Positions 1 through 8,715 of a stretch of DNA of 13,649 nucleotides are shown piece after piece. The notes below the pieces were generated by a model. That model ran no database searches. It was not told where the DNA came from and worked only from the letters and a program-made list of their open reading frames with translations. Position 1 is the stretch's first letter. The number at the start of each line of letters is the position of its first letter. The stretch covers positions 1-13,649 of the forward strand of contig DAHVYW010000066.1 in the NCBI GenBank assembly GCA_027324025.1, given 5' to 3'. The DNA comes from JAJZQD01 sp021847735 (lineage in GTDB: Bacteria > Bacillota > Thermincolia > Thermincolales > UBA2595). The translations under genes and the position numbers were made by a program.

Positions 1-45
1 CCGGCTGAGTTGTTGCTCACTCGCAGGAACATGCCTGCCATTTCC
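1..45 (-). repeat. Edge copy of a dispersed hairpin-repeat unit
   Basis: The first 45 bases, read on the minus strand, match 7236-7282 closely. Both have GGAAATG, CAGG, TGTTCCT, then CGAGTGAGCAACAACTCAGC, with a handful of substitutions. It lies just downstream of clpX and is cut by the window edge, so its true length is unknown. The same unit forms the arms of the nested inverted repeat at 7200-7385, which points to a small mobile or REP/MITE-like family. No coding function is supported. Confidence 0.6.
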
Positions 46-60
46 CTGGCTAACGAAAGG

Positions 61-82
61 GACTGTCCCTTTTAGGACAGCC
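61..82 (-). terminator. Weak hairpin downstream of clpX
   Basis: On the minus strand an 8-bp stem (GGCTGTCC, loop TAAAAG, GACAGTCC-type arm with one G-U pair) begins 11 bases after the clpX stop codon. Only a short T tract (CTTTCGTT) follows. It may therefore be an inefficient intrinsic terminator or a 3'-end stabilising hairpin for the tig-clpP-clpX transcript. Confidence 0.4.
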
Positions 83-93
83 CCCCAATTTGT

Positions 94-1353
94 TTAAGCA
101 GTTTCTTCTTTCTTTTTCTTCCTGTCTACAGTGAGCAAAATCGGTTGTTCCTTTTTATTGACAACCTCTTTTGTAATGGTGCATTTGGTGATATCATCCC
201 TGGACGGCAGCTCATACATGACTTCAAGCATGATATCCTCGATAATAGCCCGCAAACCTCTGGCCCCGGTATTCCTCTTCATAGCCTCCCGGGCGATGGT
301 CTCAAGGGCCTCCTCCTTGAACTCGAGATTAATGCCATCCATCTCAAAGAACTTCTGATACTGCTTGACAAGGGCGTTTTTCGGTTCAGTAAGAATCCGT
401 ACCAAGGAACTGTCATCAAGAGCCTCAAGGGTAACGATTACGGGTAAACGCCCTACAAACTCGGGAATCAAACCGTATTTCAACAGATCCTCAGGCAAAA
501 TTTGCTTCAGGATTTCACCGGGGTTCTTTTCTTTTTTCGACTGGATCTCTGCGCCAAATCCCAGGCTCTTTTTCCCTATCCTATTTTGAATTAACTTGTC
601 TATCCCGTCAAAAGCCCCGCCACAAATAAACAGGATATTAGTAGTATCAAGCTGGATGAACTCCTGGTGGGGGTGCTTGCGTCCTCCCTGCGGGGGAACA
701 CTGGCAACCGTCCCCTCCAGGATCTTTAGCAGGGCCTGCTGGACGCCTTCACCCGAGACGTCCCTGGTAATAGACGGGTTCTCAGATTTACGGGCGATTT
801 TGTCAATCTCGTCAATATATACTATACCTTTTTCGGCTTTTTCAACATCATAGTCAGCCGCCTGAATCAGTTTAAGGAGGATATTCTCAACATCCTCGCC
901 GACATAACCGGCCTCCGTCAGAGAGGTCGCGTCCGCAATAGCAAACGGAACATTCAATAGTCTGGCCAGGGTCTGGGCCAAAAGTGTTTTTCCGCTTCCG
1001 GTGGGGCCGAGCATTACAATGTTGCTCTTCTGGAGCTCCACATCATCAACCTTACTGCCCATGTTGATTCTCTTATAATGGTTGTATACTGCAACAGAAA
1101 GGGCTTTTTTAGCTGACTCCTGCCCAATAACATACTGGTCAAGAATCTCCTTGATTTCCTTAGGTTTTGGCAGGTCGCCAATTTCCATCCCCAGGTCTTC
1201 ACTAAGCTCTTCTTCTATTATTTCATTACAAAGTTCGATGCATTCGTCACAGATATAGACCCCCGGCCCTGCCACAAGTTTTTTTACTTGGTCCTGGAGC
1301 TTGCCGCAGAACGAGCACTTTAGTTGGCCCTTGTCATCGCTGAACTTATACAC
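94..1353 (-). CDS. clpX: ATP-dependent Clp protease ATP-binding subunit ClpX
   Basis: AAA+ unfoldase that recognises, unfolds and feeds substrates to the ClpP peptidase in the cytoplasm. The 419-residue length is normal. An N-terminal zinc-binding domain has Cys13, Cys16, Cys35 and Cys38. Walker A is GPTGSGKT (116-123), the pore loop GYVGED (149-154), Walker B IVYIDE ending at Glu182, and the RKH loop 225-227. The ClpP-docking LGF tripeptide is at 264-266, an Arg-finger region is in FVGRLP (Arg302), and the sensor-2 segment GARGLR is at 363-368. All key motifs are present, so the enzyme should be active. The start is GTG at 1353, with an AGAGGTGA ribosome binding site 6-7 bases upstream. It follows clpP after 20 bases and must be cotranscribed with it. 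No CtsR-type heptad repeat was seen upstream of the operon. Confidence 0.98.
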   Translation of the reverse strand: MYKFSDDKGQLKCSFCGKLQDQVKKLVAGPGVYICDECIELCNEIIEEELSEDLGMEIGDLPKPKEIKEILDQYVIGQESAKKALSVAVYNHYKRINMGSKVDDVELQKSNIVMLGPTGSGKTLLAQTLARLLNVPFAIADATSLTEAGYVGEDVENILLKLIQAADYDVEKAEKGIVYIDEIDKIARKSENPSITRDVSGEGVQQALLKILEGTVASVPPQGGRKHPHQEFIQLDTTNILFICGGAFDGIDKLIQNRIGKKSLGFGAEIQSKKEKNPGEILKQILPEDLLKYGLIPEFVGRLPVIVTLEALDDSSLVRILTEPKNALVKQYQKFFEMDGINLEFKEEALETIAREAMKRNTGARGLRAIIEDIMLEVMYELPSRDDITKCTITKEVVNKKEQPILLTVDRKKKKEETA

Positions 1354-1373
1354 AGCTATTCACCTCTGTTCCT

Positions 1374-1958
1374 TTACTTGCGAACACTGATCACCTCATC
1401 AACAATACCGTAGTCCTTAGCCTCCGGCGCTGACATGAAGTAATCGCGTTCCGTATCTTGAGCCACCCTTTCAAGCGGCTGACCGGTGTGCGTGGCAAGT
1501 ATCTTGTTTAGTATGTCCTTCATGCGTAAAATTTCCTTGGCATGTATCTCAATCTCCGTCGCTTGGCCCTGGACACCGCCCGCCGGCTGGTGTACCATAA
1601 TGCGGGCATAAGGCAGTGAAAAACGTTTCCCTTTAGCTCCAGCCGCCAGCAGGAAGGCCCCCATGCTTGCCGCCTGTCCTATGCATATGGTCGAAACGTC
1701 GGGTTTGATATATTGCATAGTGTCATATATTGCCATACCGGATGTAACAACCCCGCCCGGGGAATTTAAGTATAGGTGAATATCCTTATCAGGGTCTTCG
1801 GCCTCCAAAAACAACAGTTGGGCAATAACCACATTGGCTACCATATCATCAATAGGTCCCCCGATAAAAATGATTCTATCTTTCAGCAGGCGTGAATAAA
1901 TATCATACGCCCGTTCACCTCTATTGGTTTGTTCTACTACCATAGGGACAAGATTCAA
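1374..1958 (-). CDS. clpP: ATP-dependent Clp protease proteolytic subunit ClpP
   Basis: Serine peptidase that forms the tetradecameric chamber of ClpXP in the cytoplasm. A TTG at 1958 is preferred as the start over the further-upstream TTG at 1979. It gives 194 residues, sits 6 bases after an AAGGTG ribosome binding site, and places the catalytic triad at Ser98 (in AASMGAF), His123 (in MVHQPAGG) and Asp172 (in ERDYF), exactly the Bacillus subtilis numbering. The upstream TTG would also overlap the -10 box of the promoter proposed here. The N-terminal segment after the start (NLVPMVVEQTNRGERAYD) is typical of the family. The gene lies between tig and clpX in the same direction. The 93-base gap to tig holds a candidate promoter, so clpPX may be expressed both with and independently of tig. 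Confidence 0.97.
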   Translation of the reverse strand: MNLVPMVVEQTNRGERAYDIYSRLLKDRIIFIGGPIDDMVANVVIAQLLFLEAEDPDKDIHLYLNSPGGVVTSGMAIYDTMQYIKPDVSTICIGQAASMGAFLLAAGAKGKRFSLPYARIMVHQPAGGVQGQATEIEIHAKEILRMKDILNKILATHTGQPLERVAQDTERDYFMSAPEAKDYGIVDEVISVRK

Positions 1959-1978
1959 AACACTCACCTTCTTTCTCA

Positions 1979-2007
1979 ATTATACATCAACAATCTCTTA
2001 TTGGTAA
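1979..2007 (-). promoter_or_regulatory. clpP: Candidate sigma-A promoter of clpP-clpX
   Basis: On the minus strand a TTACCA -35 box (2002-2007) and a perfect TATAAT -10 box (1979-1984) are separated by 17 bases. Transcription would start near 1972, just upstream of the clpP ribosome binding site. This gives a very short leader. It is a prediction from the match alone. Confidence 0.5.
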
Positions 2008-2051
2008 ACATTACGGTATTAAAATCAGCCTGGTATTTATTGATAATTATT

Positions 2052-3341
2052 TTATTTAATGACAGCCCTTTCCTGCAACATGTCAACAGTTTTGTCAATT
2101 ACAATACTCGTTTTAAGGGGTTCCAGGTTACCGGCGTTAACCAGCCACTGTTTAAATACCCCCGCCTCTGAGTTGTAACGTGCCGCCATTTCGGCAACCT
2201 TGGCGTCAATATCCTCGTCGGTTGCTACAATATTTTCCTTAGCGGCAATCGTTTCCAAAACTAAATCAATCTTGACTGCTTTCTCCGCGGCCGGGCGGTA
2301 TTCCTCCCGCATAGTTTCAACGCTGGTGCCGCTGAATTTAAGGTAATCCTCCAGGTTTAGCCCCTGCATACTAAGTCTTTGGGATAAGCTTTGGGTCATA
2401 AAATCGATCTTCTGCTGGATCATTATCTCGGGAACTTCTACCTGTGAACCCTGCGTGGCTTTCTCTACCAGCTCATCTTTCATCTTGTTCTCCGCCTGAG
2501 CCTTCGCTGCCTCTTTTAGTCTATTCAATATATCATTTTTTAATTCCTGCAAGGTTTCGAATTCACTTACATCTTTGGCAAATTCATCGTCAAGTTCGGC
2601 AAGTTCTTTCCTCTTGATAGCTTTCACCGTTACCTTAAACATTGCTTCCTTACCGGCCATTTCAGCGGAATGATAATCCTCCGGGAAGGTTACATTGATT
2701 TCCTTGGTTTCACCGACCTTGGCGCCTACCAGTTGTTCTTCGAACCCGGGAATAAAGGAGCCTGATCCCAATTCAAGGGAGTAGTCAGTACTGGTGCCGC
2801 CCGGGAAGGCAGCCCCATCGACAAACCCCTCAAAATCAATAACGGTCAAATCTTTCAATTCGGCCTGCCCTTCTTCAAGGTTAACCATTTGGGCATGGCG
2901 CATTTTCAGCTTTTCCAGTTCGGCATCTACTTCCGCATCGGTGGTTTCGGTTTCCTGTTTTTCTACTTCAAGACCAATATACTGCCCCAGCTCAACTTCC
3001 GGCTTAACCTCCACTGTTGCCTTAAAAATAACCGGTTTGTCTTCTTCAAACTGTACCATGTCAACTTTCGGTTTATCAATAGGTTCAATTCCGGTTTCCT
3101 TTAAGGCCTCCATATATGCTTCAGGGATAACAAAGTCTAGGGCCTCTTCTCTTAAGTACTCCTTACCCACGTGCCTTTCAATAAGCACCCGGGGGGCTTT
3201 TCCCTTCCTAAATCCGGGTATGTTGACCTTTTGAGCCACCTTCTTATAAGCCTTTTCCAAAGCCTCCAGCATTTTGTCCTGTTCAATTTCGATTTCCAGT
3301 GCTATAACATTTTTTTCTATCTTTTCCATATTTACTTTCAT
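2052..3341 (-). CDS. tig: Trigger factor, ribosome-bound chaperone and peptidyl-prolyl isomerase
   Basis: Folds nascent chains at the ribosome exit tunnel and catalyses proline cis-trans isomerisation. At 429 residues the length is typical. The N-terminal ribosome-binding domain (about 1-115) carries the signature GFRKGKAPR at 43-51, which contacts ribosomal protein L23. An FKBP-type PPIase domain spans roughly 163-243 (DFEGFVDG, GSGSFIPGFEEQLVG). The rest is the helical chaperone domain, rich in charged residues and helical repeats. The start ATG follows a good GGAGGAG ribosome binding site. Its position ahead of clpP and clpX is the standard bacterial order and couples folding of new proteins with their degradation. 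Confidence 0.98.
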   Translation of the reverse strand: MKVNMEKIEKNVIALEIEIEQDKMLEALEKAYKKVAQKVNIPGFRKGKAPRVLIERHVGKEYLREEALDFVIPEAYMEALKETGIEPIDKPKVDMVQFEEDKPVIFKATVEVKPEVELGQYIGLEVEKQETETTDAEVDAELEKLKMRHAQMVNLEEGQAELKDLTVIDFEGFVDGAAFPGGTSTDYSLELGSGSFIPGFEEQLVGAKVGETKEINVTFPEDYHSAEMAGKEAMFKVTVKAIKRKELAELDDEFAKDVSEFETLQELKNDILNRLKEAAKAQAENKMKDELVEKATQGSQVEVPEIMIQQKIDFMTQSLSQRLSMQGLNLEDYLKFSGTSVETMREEYRPAAEKAVKIDLVLETIAAKENIVATDEDIDAKVAEMAARYNSEAGVFKQWLVNAGNLEPLKTSIVIDKTVDMLQERAVIK

Positions 3342-3443
3342 TTATGCTCCTCCATATCTCTGAAATAATTATATGAAAACAAATAAAATATGTGCCTTAT
3401 CATCACATGTAAGGACATATGTAACCATAACCCGATAATATAA

Positions 3444-3456
3444 CACCCCGGGGGTG
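3444..3456. promoter_or_regulatory. Short GC palindrome upstream of tig
   Basis: CACCCCGGGGGTG is a near-perfect palindrome about 100 bases upstream of tig, in an otherwise AT-rich 262-base gap (3342-3603). The single-base centre makes a hairpin unlikely, so a protein-binding site is the better guess. No terminator was found for the minus-strand gene that ends at 3604. No convincing tig promoter was found either. Confidence 0.2.
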
Positions 3457-3603
3457 AATTGTAATCACTACCGAGGTCAGGATGTTACCATCTCTTAACT
3501 TCGATGGAACCACTGTTACCAAACTTATCTAAACTGTTGAGATACGACAATATTGAAGCATCTTAAACACAATACGGGCTTTTATCAAACTACATTGTAT
3601 ATT

Positions 3604-4824
3604 TTATCGATTTAGATAAGCACTGTCAAGAGCCTTATCAACAATTTTGCCAAGTAAAGTAGCGGCCATTATCGCCATAATAGGAGTTAACGGATAAGTG
3701 TATCTTTCAATTGGAATGAAAACCAGTTGTGTTACTGCTGCAAATACTACCCAAAGGGCCGGCCACCGCATATGCCTGTCAAAAATATTTACAAAAGTGC
3801 CAAGCCAGCCAACCACAACAAACATCCACAGGTGCAGCATCCTGGCCCAAGGGGCAGTTACGCCCCAGGGTCTCAGCCAAAGAAAAGAAAGCTTTCCGAC
3901 AGTATACCACTTTATCCACAGCCAGGGGTCGGTTTTTAACCCTTCCATAATTCTCTGAACTGCCACCCGGGTCATCTGGGAATCGGGGACATTCTTGACA
4001 ATTGACGGTCCGATGCGGTCATAGATATCGTAGGGGTCTGTCCCGCGAAGCAGTGGGTTCCCTGTCTGAGTGGCAAACATAATAAACTTGTCAAAGACCA
4101 GGTAGTTCCGGACCCACCAGGGGGTCATCACCAGGCAGAAGGCGGTTATGGCGGCCAATAACCCGGCCAGGATTCTTGTATCACGCTTCAAAACCAGGTG
4201 GACTATATATGGTATAACCAAAAACGGCGCCATAGAAGGCCTCACCAGGACCGCCAGACCCAAAAGGCCGCCGGACAAAGCATGCCTCCACAGCCCGGGT
4301 TTTTCAAAAACAATAATTACGGAATAGATATAACCCAACTGCAGAAAGGTATACAATACCTCGGTTAGAATACGGTTGTTTGCCATAAAGGACGGTAGGT
4401 ATATTGCTGACAGCATGGCAGCGAAAATGCCAACCTTGGGGCCCCCGGATTTGCTTGCTATATTGTAAACCAGAAAAACAGAACCCACACTTATCATTAC
4501 CTGAAAAACCCTGGCTGTAATCAACGGCCCGGTATTTAGCAGTCTTCCTATATAGTAAGCTCCCGCCAGAAAAAGCGGGTATCCGGGTGTTACAAAAGCC
4601 CTGGGCTTATCCGAATAATATCCCATAATATGCCTGTCAAGGAACTGCAGGGTCATTTTATGATACCCGACCTCATCGTGGGTAAGCTTTAACGGCAGTG
4701 AAGTGGTATATACATAATATAACCTGACCGCAAGGGTTGTAAGCAGTATTACTGCCAACAATATTTTTTCGGATTTTGACATACCCCGGCTTTCTGTGGA
4801 CTGTTTGAAACGATAGCTGTACAT
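3604..4824 (-). CDS. GT39/ArnT-like membrane glycosyltransferase
   Basis: Probable GT-C fold enzyme that transfers a sugar from a polyprenyl-phosphate donor at the outer face of the cytoplasmic membrane. The 406-residue protein begins with a short basic segment and then a membrane helix (about 20-40). The first outer loop carries His49-Asp50-Glu51, the acidic pair expected in PMT/ArnT-type enzymes. TPGYPLFLAG, about 30 residues further on, is also typical. About ten hydrophobic segments follow. It starts 2 bases after the stop of the upstream gene, with an AGGGGG ribosome binding site inside that gene's last codons, so the two are translationally coupled. A second ATG at residue 15 has a poorer site. 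Acceptor and sugar are unknown. Cell-envelope polymer or protein modification is inferred from family only. Confidence 0.8.
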   Translation of the reverse strand: MYSYRFKQSTESRGMSKSEKILLAVILLTTLAVRLYYVYTTSLPLKLTHDEVGYHKMTLQFLDRHIMGYYSDKPRAFVTPGYPLFLAGAYYIGRLLNTGPLITARVFQVMISVGSVFLVYNIASKSGGPKVGIFAAMLSAIYLPSFMANNRILTEVLYTFLQLGYIYSVIIVFEKPGLWRHALSGGLLGLAVLVRPSMAPFLVIPYIVHLVLKRDTRILAGLLAAITAFCLVMTPWWVRNYLVFDKFIMFATQTGNPLLRGTDPYDIYDRIGPSIVKNVPDSQMTRVAVQRIMEGLKTDPWLWIKWYTVGKLSFLWLRPWGVTAPWARMLHLWMFVVVGWLGTFVNIFDRHMRWPALWVVFAAVTQLVFIPIERYTYPLTPIMAIMAATLLGKIVDKALDSAYLNR

Positions 4825-4826
4825 TT

Positions 4827-7115
4827 TTACCCCCTATTTGCCTGTTCATTGGCACCCTTATTCGCTGCAGCAAGTCTCAGGGACTGAAAAACAAGGGGTA
4901 CAATAAGGTAGTTCAACAGTAACGGGGCGCCAATTACACCTGAATCATTAAGAATAATAGCCGCCAGGGCCCCAAAAAGCATGCCCGTAAAGCCGGCTTT
5001 TAAATAAGGCATTTGGCAGTACATCGCATTTAGGTTTCTCCTGTTTCTGGAGAACAAGCCGACCCATATGAGCAGCTGTAGTAAAAGTATAGTGGCAAAG
5101 GGCGAATGCTTAAGTAGGTAGAAGTTTGCCGCAACTTTGCGGAGAATCATCTGCCAGATGGCCAGATAGTTTCCGGCAAACAGGTTGTTAAAAGCGCGCC
5201 CAATATGGGACTGTTGGCCTGCCGGCAAGAAGTAATTAACTGCCGCCAGTACAGCCACACCTGCTACAAGGGCACTAAGCAGAAGGAGGCCTGTCCGCAG
5301 TTTAACTTTCCCACCCAGGAACAGGTACAGGGCCGCAGAAAAACCTACCATTGCCGTTAAAGCACCACCGGCTTTACTGCCAACCGAAGGGGCGGCAAAA
5401 AAGACGATGAGGCCCGCAAAGAGCAGACCGATAACCGGCAGCAGGCCCTTCCTCTTTTCAGGGTATAACTGGAGTAATGCCGCCGTGCCCAATATGGCAG
5501 ACCCAATCACGACACCCATATACTCATTGCCAATGCCGTAAAATCTGCCGCCTACTACCAGGTCGTAACTCAAGGCGGCTTTTTTCATCAGGCTGCCCCC
5601 GGTAAGGACATCCACCACACTTGATAAAACATTGGCTCCGGCTGCAGCCAGATACAATTTAAGGTCATCCCTGATACGGGTCACGATATATGTAAGAAGC
5701 GCCACAATGGCCAGGGACAGGGTAATTGTCAGCGAGGGGTTGACAGACCCTGTTAATGGGAGCAGCAAAATAGCCAAAGGGTATAAAAGTATCGCCGCCA
5801 GTAAGAACCTGGCTAATTCAATTCGGCGGAAATACCTGAAAACTATTTGCAGTAGCACCAGGGCATAAACAACCCACTGGTACCTGGTAAAGTAGTATAA
5901 GACACCGATCCTTTGGAGTGAGTTGGCTGTCAGCCACTTAGACATATCTTTAATATATTGAGTCTGCCCGGGTACTTTTATACCGTGGGCCGGCAGGCCG
6001 ACAATCCCTTCCGCCGGCTTGGCGCCAAGGTGGTCCACAACAGTTGCTGTTATGTCATAATTAGCCACCAAACCTTTTTGTCTGGTGCTTGGTGATGTCA
6101 GCACACTCCCTGGAACAACGGACCCACCGGCTATAATTACCGGGGCAAGCCTCACACCGTCCCGGAGGGCCTGGGCATGCGGCAGGGGAGTAACCAGCAT
6201 AATCATAGTATCTTTACTCACCAGAGGAAGCAGGCTGCCGATAAACCCGTCAACTTCTTTAAGCGCTCTGTCCCGGTGGAAGTCCACCATCTTTTTCATC
6301 TGCCGGCTGCTGCTTTGATTGGCTCTCACCGTGTCGCCGGTCTCAACCACAACAAAATCTGCCAGGTCGGACAGCCTGTCGAGTTCTGTTTTCAGCTTTC
6401 CGTAGTCGGTTCGCCATCCGTAAGGAGAAATGGGGTCGTTGGTTAGCATTCCCAGGCCGACATTGCCTTCATCGACCCGTCCCCAATCGTCCATGGCGAT
6501 AACTGCAGCAAGCCTGTTAGGTTCATCTTTGGGGGCCAGGTCACTGTTGCCGATAACCGCAGTTTTCAGACCGGCCTGGTGTAAAACTGCCCCCAGGCGG
6601 CCTGGGGTTGATACGGTGTAACGCTTTTGGTTCACATTTAAAATGGTAGCTATACTAATATTTAAGACTTTGCTGAGGCCGGGATTTTGACCGGTATTTC
6701 TCTGATAGGCCTCCAAAGCCCTGGAACCGTCATTAAGAATTTCTTCTCTGTTAAAACTCTCCCCGGTCGGAACTGAACCGATAAATTTATCTCCTCCCCC
6801 CAGGGAAACATAGGAGTTGATATCGGTAAAATCTCCCCCACTGTTGATGGTCGTAAGGCCTAACCCACCCAGTGCTATGAGTCTTTTAATATTTTCATGT
6901 TTTTCGTTGGTGATGTCCTCAACAGTGACCCGGTCAACAATTACCATGATCAACTTCGGTTTCCCATTTTCACTGGCTGCGGACGGTATACCGGTTAGGA
7001 CATTAAGGATTAATGCAAGCACAAATACCGCAAGAATCATTCCGGCAAGCGGCCTCTTCATCTGCGGTACGGTGAATTTTCTATGTAAGGTAGAAATAAG
7101 CTTGCTTATACCCAT
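4827..7115 (-). CDS. Large membrane protein with alkaline-phosphatase-superfamily-like outer domain
   Basis: This 762-residue protein has a signal-anchor helix at about residues 20-40. An outer domain to about 400 resembles the alkaline phosphatase / phosphoglycerate mutase superfamily (PKLIMVIVDR strand, later VVVETGDTVR and MLVTPLPHAQALRDGVRLAPVIIAGG). Roughly nine or ten hydrophobic segments follow, with conserved-looking loops such as GGRFYGIGNEYMG (about 525-540). The usual metal-binding and nucleophile pattern of active phosphatases is not clear, since VDRVTVED replaces the common VDG-type start, so it may bind rather than hydrolyse its ligand. The ATG follows GGAGG. It is coupled to the GT39-like gene 2 bases downstream, which suggests a shared envelope-glycan role. 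The function is not known and I would not name it. Confidence 0.65.
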   Translation of the reverse strand: MGISKLISTLHRKFTVPQMKRPLAGMILAVFVLALILNVLTGIPSAASENGKPKLIMVIVDRVTVEDITNEKHENIKRLIALGGLGLTTINSGGDFTDINSYVSLGGGDKFIGSVPTGESFNREEILNDGSRALEAYQRNTGQNPGLSKVLNISIATILNVNQKRYTVSTPGRLGAVLHQAGLKTAVIGNSDLAPKDEPNRLAAVIAMDDWGRVDEGNVGLGMLTNDPISPYGWRTDYGKLKTELDRLSDLADFVVVETGDTVRANQSSSRQMKKMVDFHRDRALKEVDGFIGSLLPLVSKDTMIMLVTPLPHAQALRDGVRLAPVIIAGGSVVPGSVLTSPSTRQKGLVANYDITATVVDHLGAKPAEGIVGLPAHGIKVPGQTQYIKDMSKWLTANSLQRIGVLYYFTRYQWVVYALVLLQIVFRYFRRIELARFLLAAILLYPLAILLLPLTGSVNPSLTITLSLAIVALLTYIVTRIRDDLKLYLAAAGANVLSSVVDVLTGGSLMKKAALSYDLVVGGRFYGIGNEYMGVVIGSAILGTAALLQLYPEKRKGLLPVIGLLFAGLIVFFAAPSVGSKAGGALTAMVGFSAALYLFLGGKVKLRTGLLLLSALVAGVAVLAAVNYFLPAGQQSHIGRAFNNLFAGNYLAIWQMILRKVAANFYLLKHSPFATILLLQLLIWVGLFSRNRRNLNAMYCQMPYLKAGFTGMLFGALAAIILNDSGVIGAPLLLNYLIVPLVFQSLRLAAANKGANEQANRG

Positions 7116-7199
7116 AAAACCTCCGTTTGTTTAAATTCTGGCCGGAAATACAGGATATCATGGGATATTATAACATTGAGCAGGCAAAGTTTCAAGGTG

Positions 7200-7385
7200 A
7201 GGAATGGGCAGGCGTATTCCTCCGAGCTTGGGCGTGGAAATGACAGGTATGTTCCTCCGAGTGAGCAACAACTCAGCTGGCGTACCACTCCCGCTGCGCG
7301 GATCGCGGGCCGGCTGACGTCAGCCTCACTCTGTGGAACACACCTGTCATTTCCTAAGACTCGCTCGGAGGAACACCGCAATTCC
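7200..7385. repeat. Nested inverted-repeat element (MITE/REP-like)
   Basis: Two plus-strand units (7200-7235 and 7236-7282, each with GGAA...CAGG...TTCCTCCGAG) face two inverted units (7330-7353 with CCTGTCATTTCC, and 7354-7385 with CTCGGAGGAACACCGC). A transcript through this gap could fold into a long interrupted hairpin. Between the arms is a perfect 14-bp palindrome, GGCTGACGTCAGCC (7312-7325). One unit recurs at 1-45 in the opposite orientation. Open frames across it are just translated repeat. It is most likely a small non-autonomous mobile element. Confidence 0.6.
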
Positions 7386-7419
7386 TTTAGTATTTAAAAC
7401 TTCAAGTAAGACGGGCCAT

Positions 7420-7452
7420 GGGAAAAGAAATAGCCAAGCTATTTCTTTTCCC
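7420..7452 (-). terminator. Strong intrinsic terminator after the DUF4179 relic
   Basis: A perfect 15-bp stem (GGGAAAAGAAATAGC at 7420-7434 and its complement at 7438-7452) with a 3-base loop lies 9 bases beyond the stop at 7462. The stem's own T-rich arm supplies TTTCTTTT. Because the stem is symmetric it could stop transcription in both directions. Its good condition contrasts with the broken gene it serves. Confidence 0.7.
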
Positions 7453-7461
7453 CCTGTCGTC

Positions 7462-8715
7462 CTACCAGTTTAACGGAACTTTTACTTTGAGGTTTTTTAA
7501 TTCTACCGGTTCTTCATGCTTAACGGTTTCTACGGTCAGTTTTTGGTTTCTGTCAAGGGGTGGATATTCCCTGACAAACGCATTTTCCTTATCTTTTCCC
7601 GGTGGTTTTTTATAATCGAAGCTGTATTCCCTACCGGATAGGTCCCGAATGTTTAGGGTGTTATAGGGGTCTACTCCTTTAAAGTGCAGGAGGGTTTTGT
7701 CAGGCCGGAATTCCACCTGGGTTATGGTTAACTGCTGATGTGATCCCACCTCCAGAATAATAGGCAGGTTGCCCAGGTCGGCGGTCACCCAGAACACCTT
7801 TTCCAAAACCGGCTGAACTGTCAAATACGCCGGTTTTCCCTGGTACGAAGTTGTGGCTACAGCCTTATACCGGGTTATTCTGACTCCGTCTTGCGTTTCC
7901 ACTCCACCGGCGACGTTTGCTGCCAGTTTCCGGCCCTGGTCGTCAAGTATTTCAAAACGGTAACTATTCTGCTCTCGTCCTGCCCCTGACCCCGCTTCCT
8001 GTATTTCCTGTACTGACAGGGGTTCAGTTAATTCAAGGCTAATTTCGGTGGCGTTGGGAGCAAAGGCAACCTTTTTTACTGTTAGGGTGACACCGTTATC
8101 AGTTTTTCCGGCAGAAGGATAAAATACTCTGGTAGCTGAAGCCGTTTTATTTTTGGAGACCGGGATATCAAAATTCCAGTCTCCGGTGACTTCACCGATT
8201 TTTTTGATGTCAAGCTGAAGTGTAAATTTATCGGGCAGTTCCTGGGAAGTCATAACGTCTATGACACCCGCATACCGGTTCTTGTTGATTTGTTTCCCAG
8301 TGTAACGTTTCCCGGTGTTACTCCAGGAACTCATGTTTACTCTAAGCGGTAACAGTTATACTGATACCTGCGTCTGTCACAGTCTCGTTTACCGGGGTGG
8401 CAAACCCGTTAGTACTGGCGTTTTTCATCCCGGGGTCACCGGCCAATTCAAATATAGAGCCGATTAACGGAACCTGTCTGAGGGCTTGGGCCACCCTCGG
8501 TGAGACAAACCCTAACCCAATCGTAAAGCCCATCAACACACCGCTGCAAATACAATGTACCGAACCTTGCCAAGGGCAGGCCGCCGGACCGGCAGGGCCG
8601 ACAGGGTTTCCTTAATTCTGGCCTGTACGGTCTCCGGAACTTTCACCAGGTCTTCCTTAACCAGCCCTTTGAACTCAAGGTCAAATTCATGGTCTGATTT
8701 AAACTGATTCGCCAT
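7462..8715 (-). pseudogene. Broken DUF4179/DUF5643 anti-sigma-type membrane protein
   Basis: Three minus-strand pieces make up one gene. The first (ATG at 8715, AAAGGGGG site upstream) encodes a short cytoplasmic segment ending RYIVFAAV. The second (8342-8539) continues the membrane helix and the DUF4179 signature: VAQALRQVPLIGSIFELAGD, then TPVNETVTDAGISITVT. The third (7462-8334 and a little upstream) holds the rest, with LPDKFTLQLDIKKIG, GDWNFDIPVS and a DUF5643-like C-terminal domain. The first break is an apparent extra GT in a GTGTGT run near 8543, which closes the frame within the membrane helix. The second is an in-frame TAG at 8342 plus loss of some 20-30 expected residues after ITVT. 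Such proteins usually sit beside an ECF sigma factor and restrain it, as the overlap here suggests. The long third piece could still be translated from an internal ATG but would lack the membrane anchor. Confidence 0.75.

Noticed and set aside
7106..7381. 91-codon minus-strand open frame upstream of the phosphatase-like gene
   Set aside because: It is simply the inverted-repeat element translated. It overlaps the start of a real gene and has no coding features.
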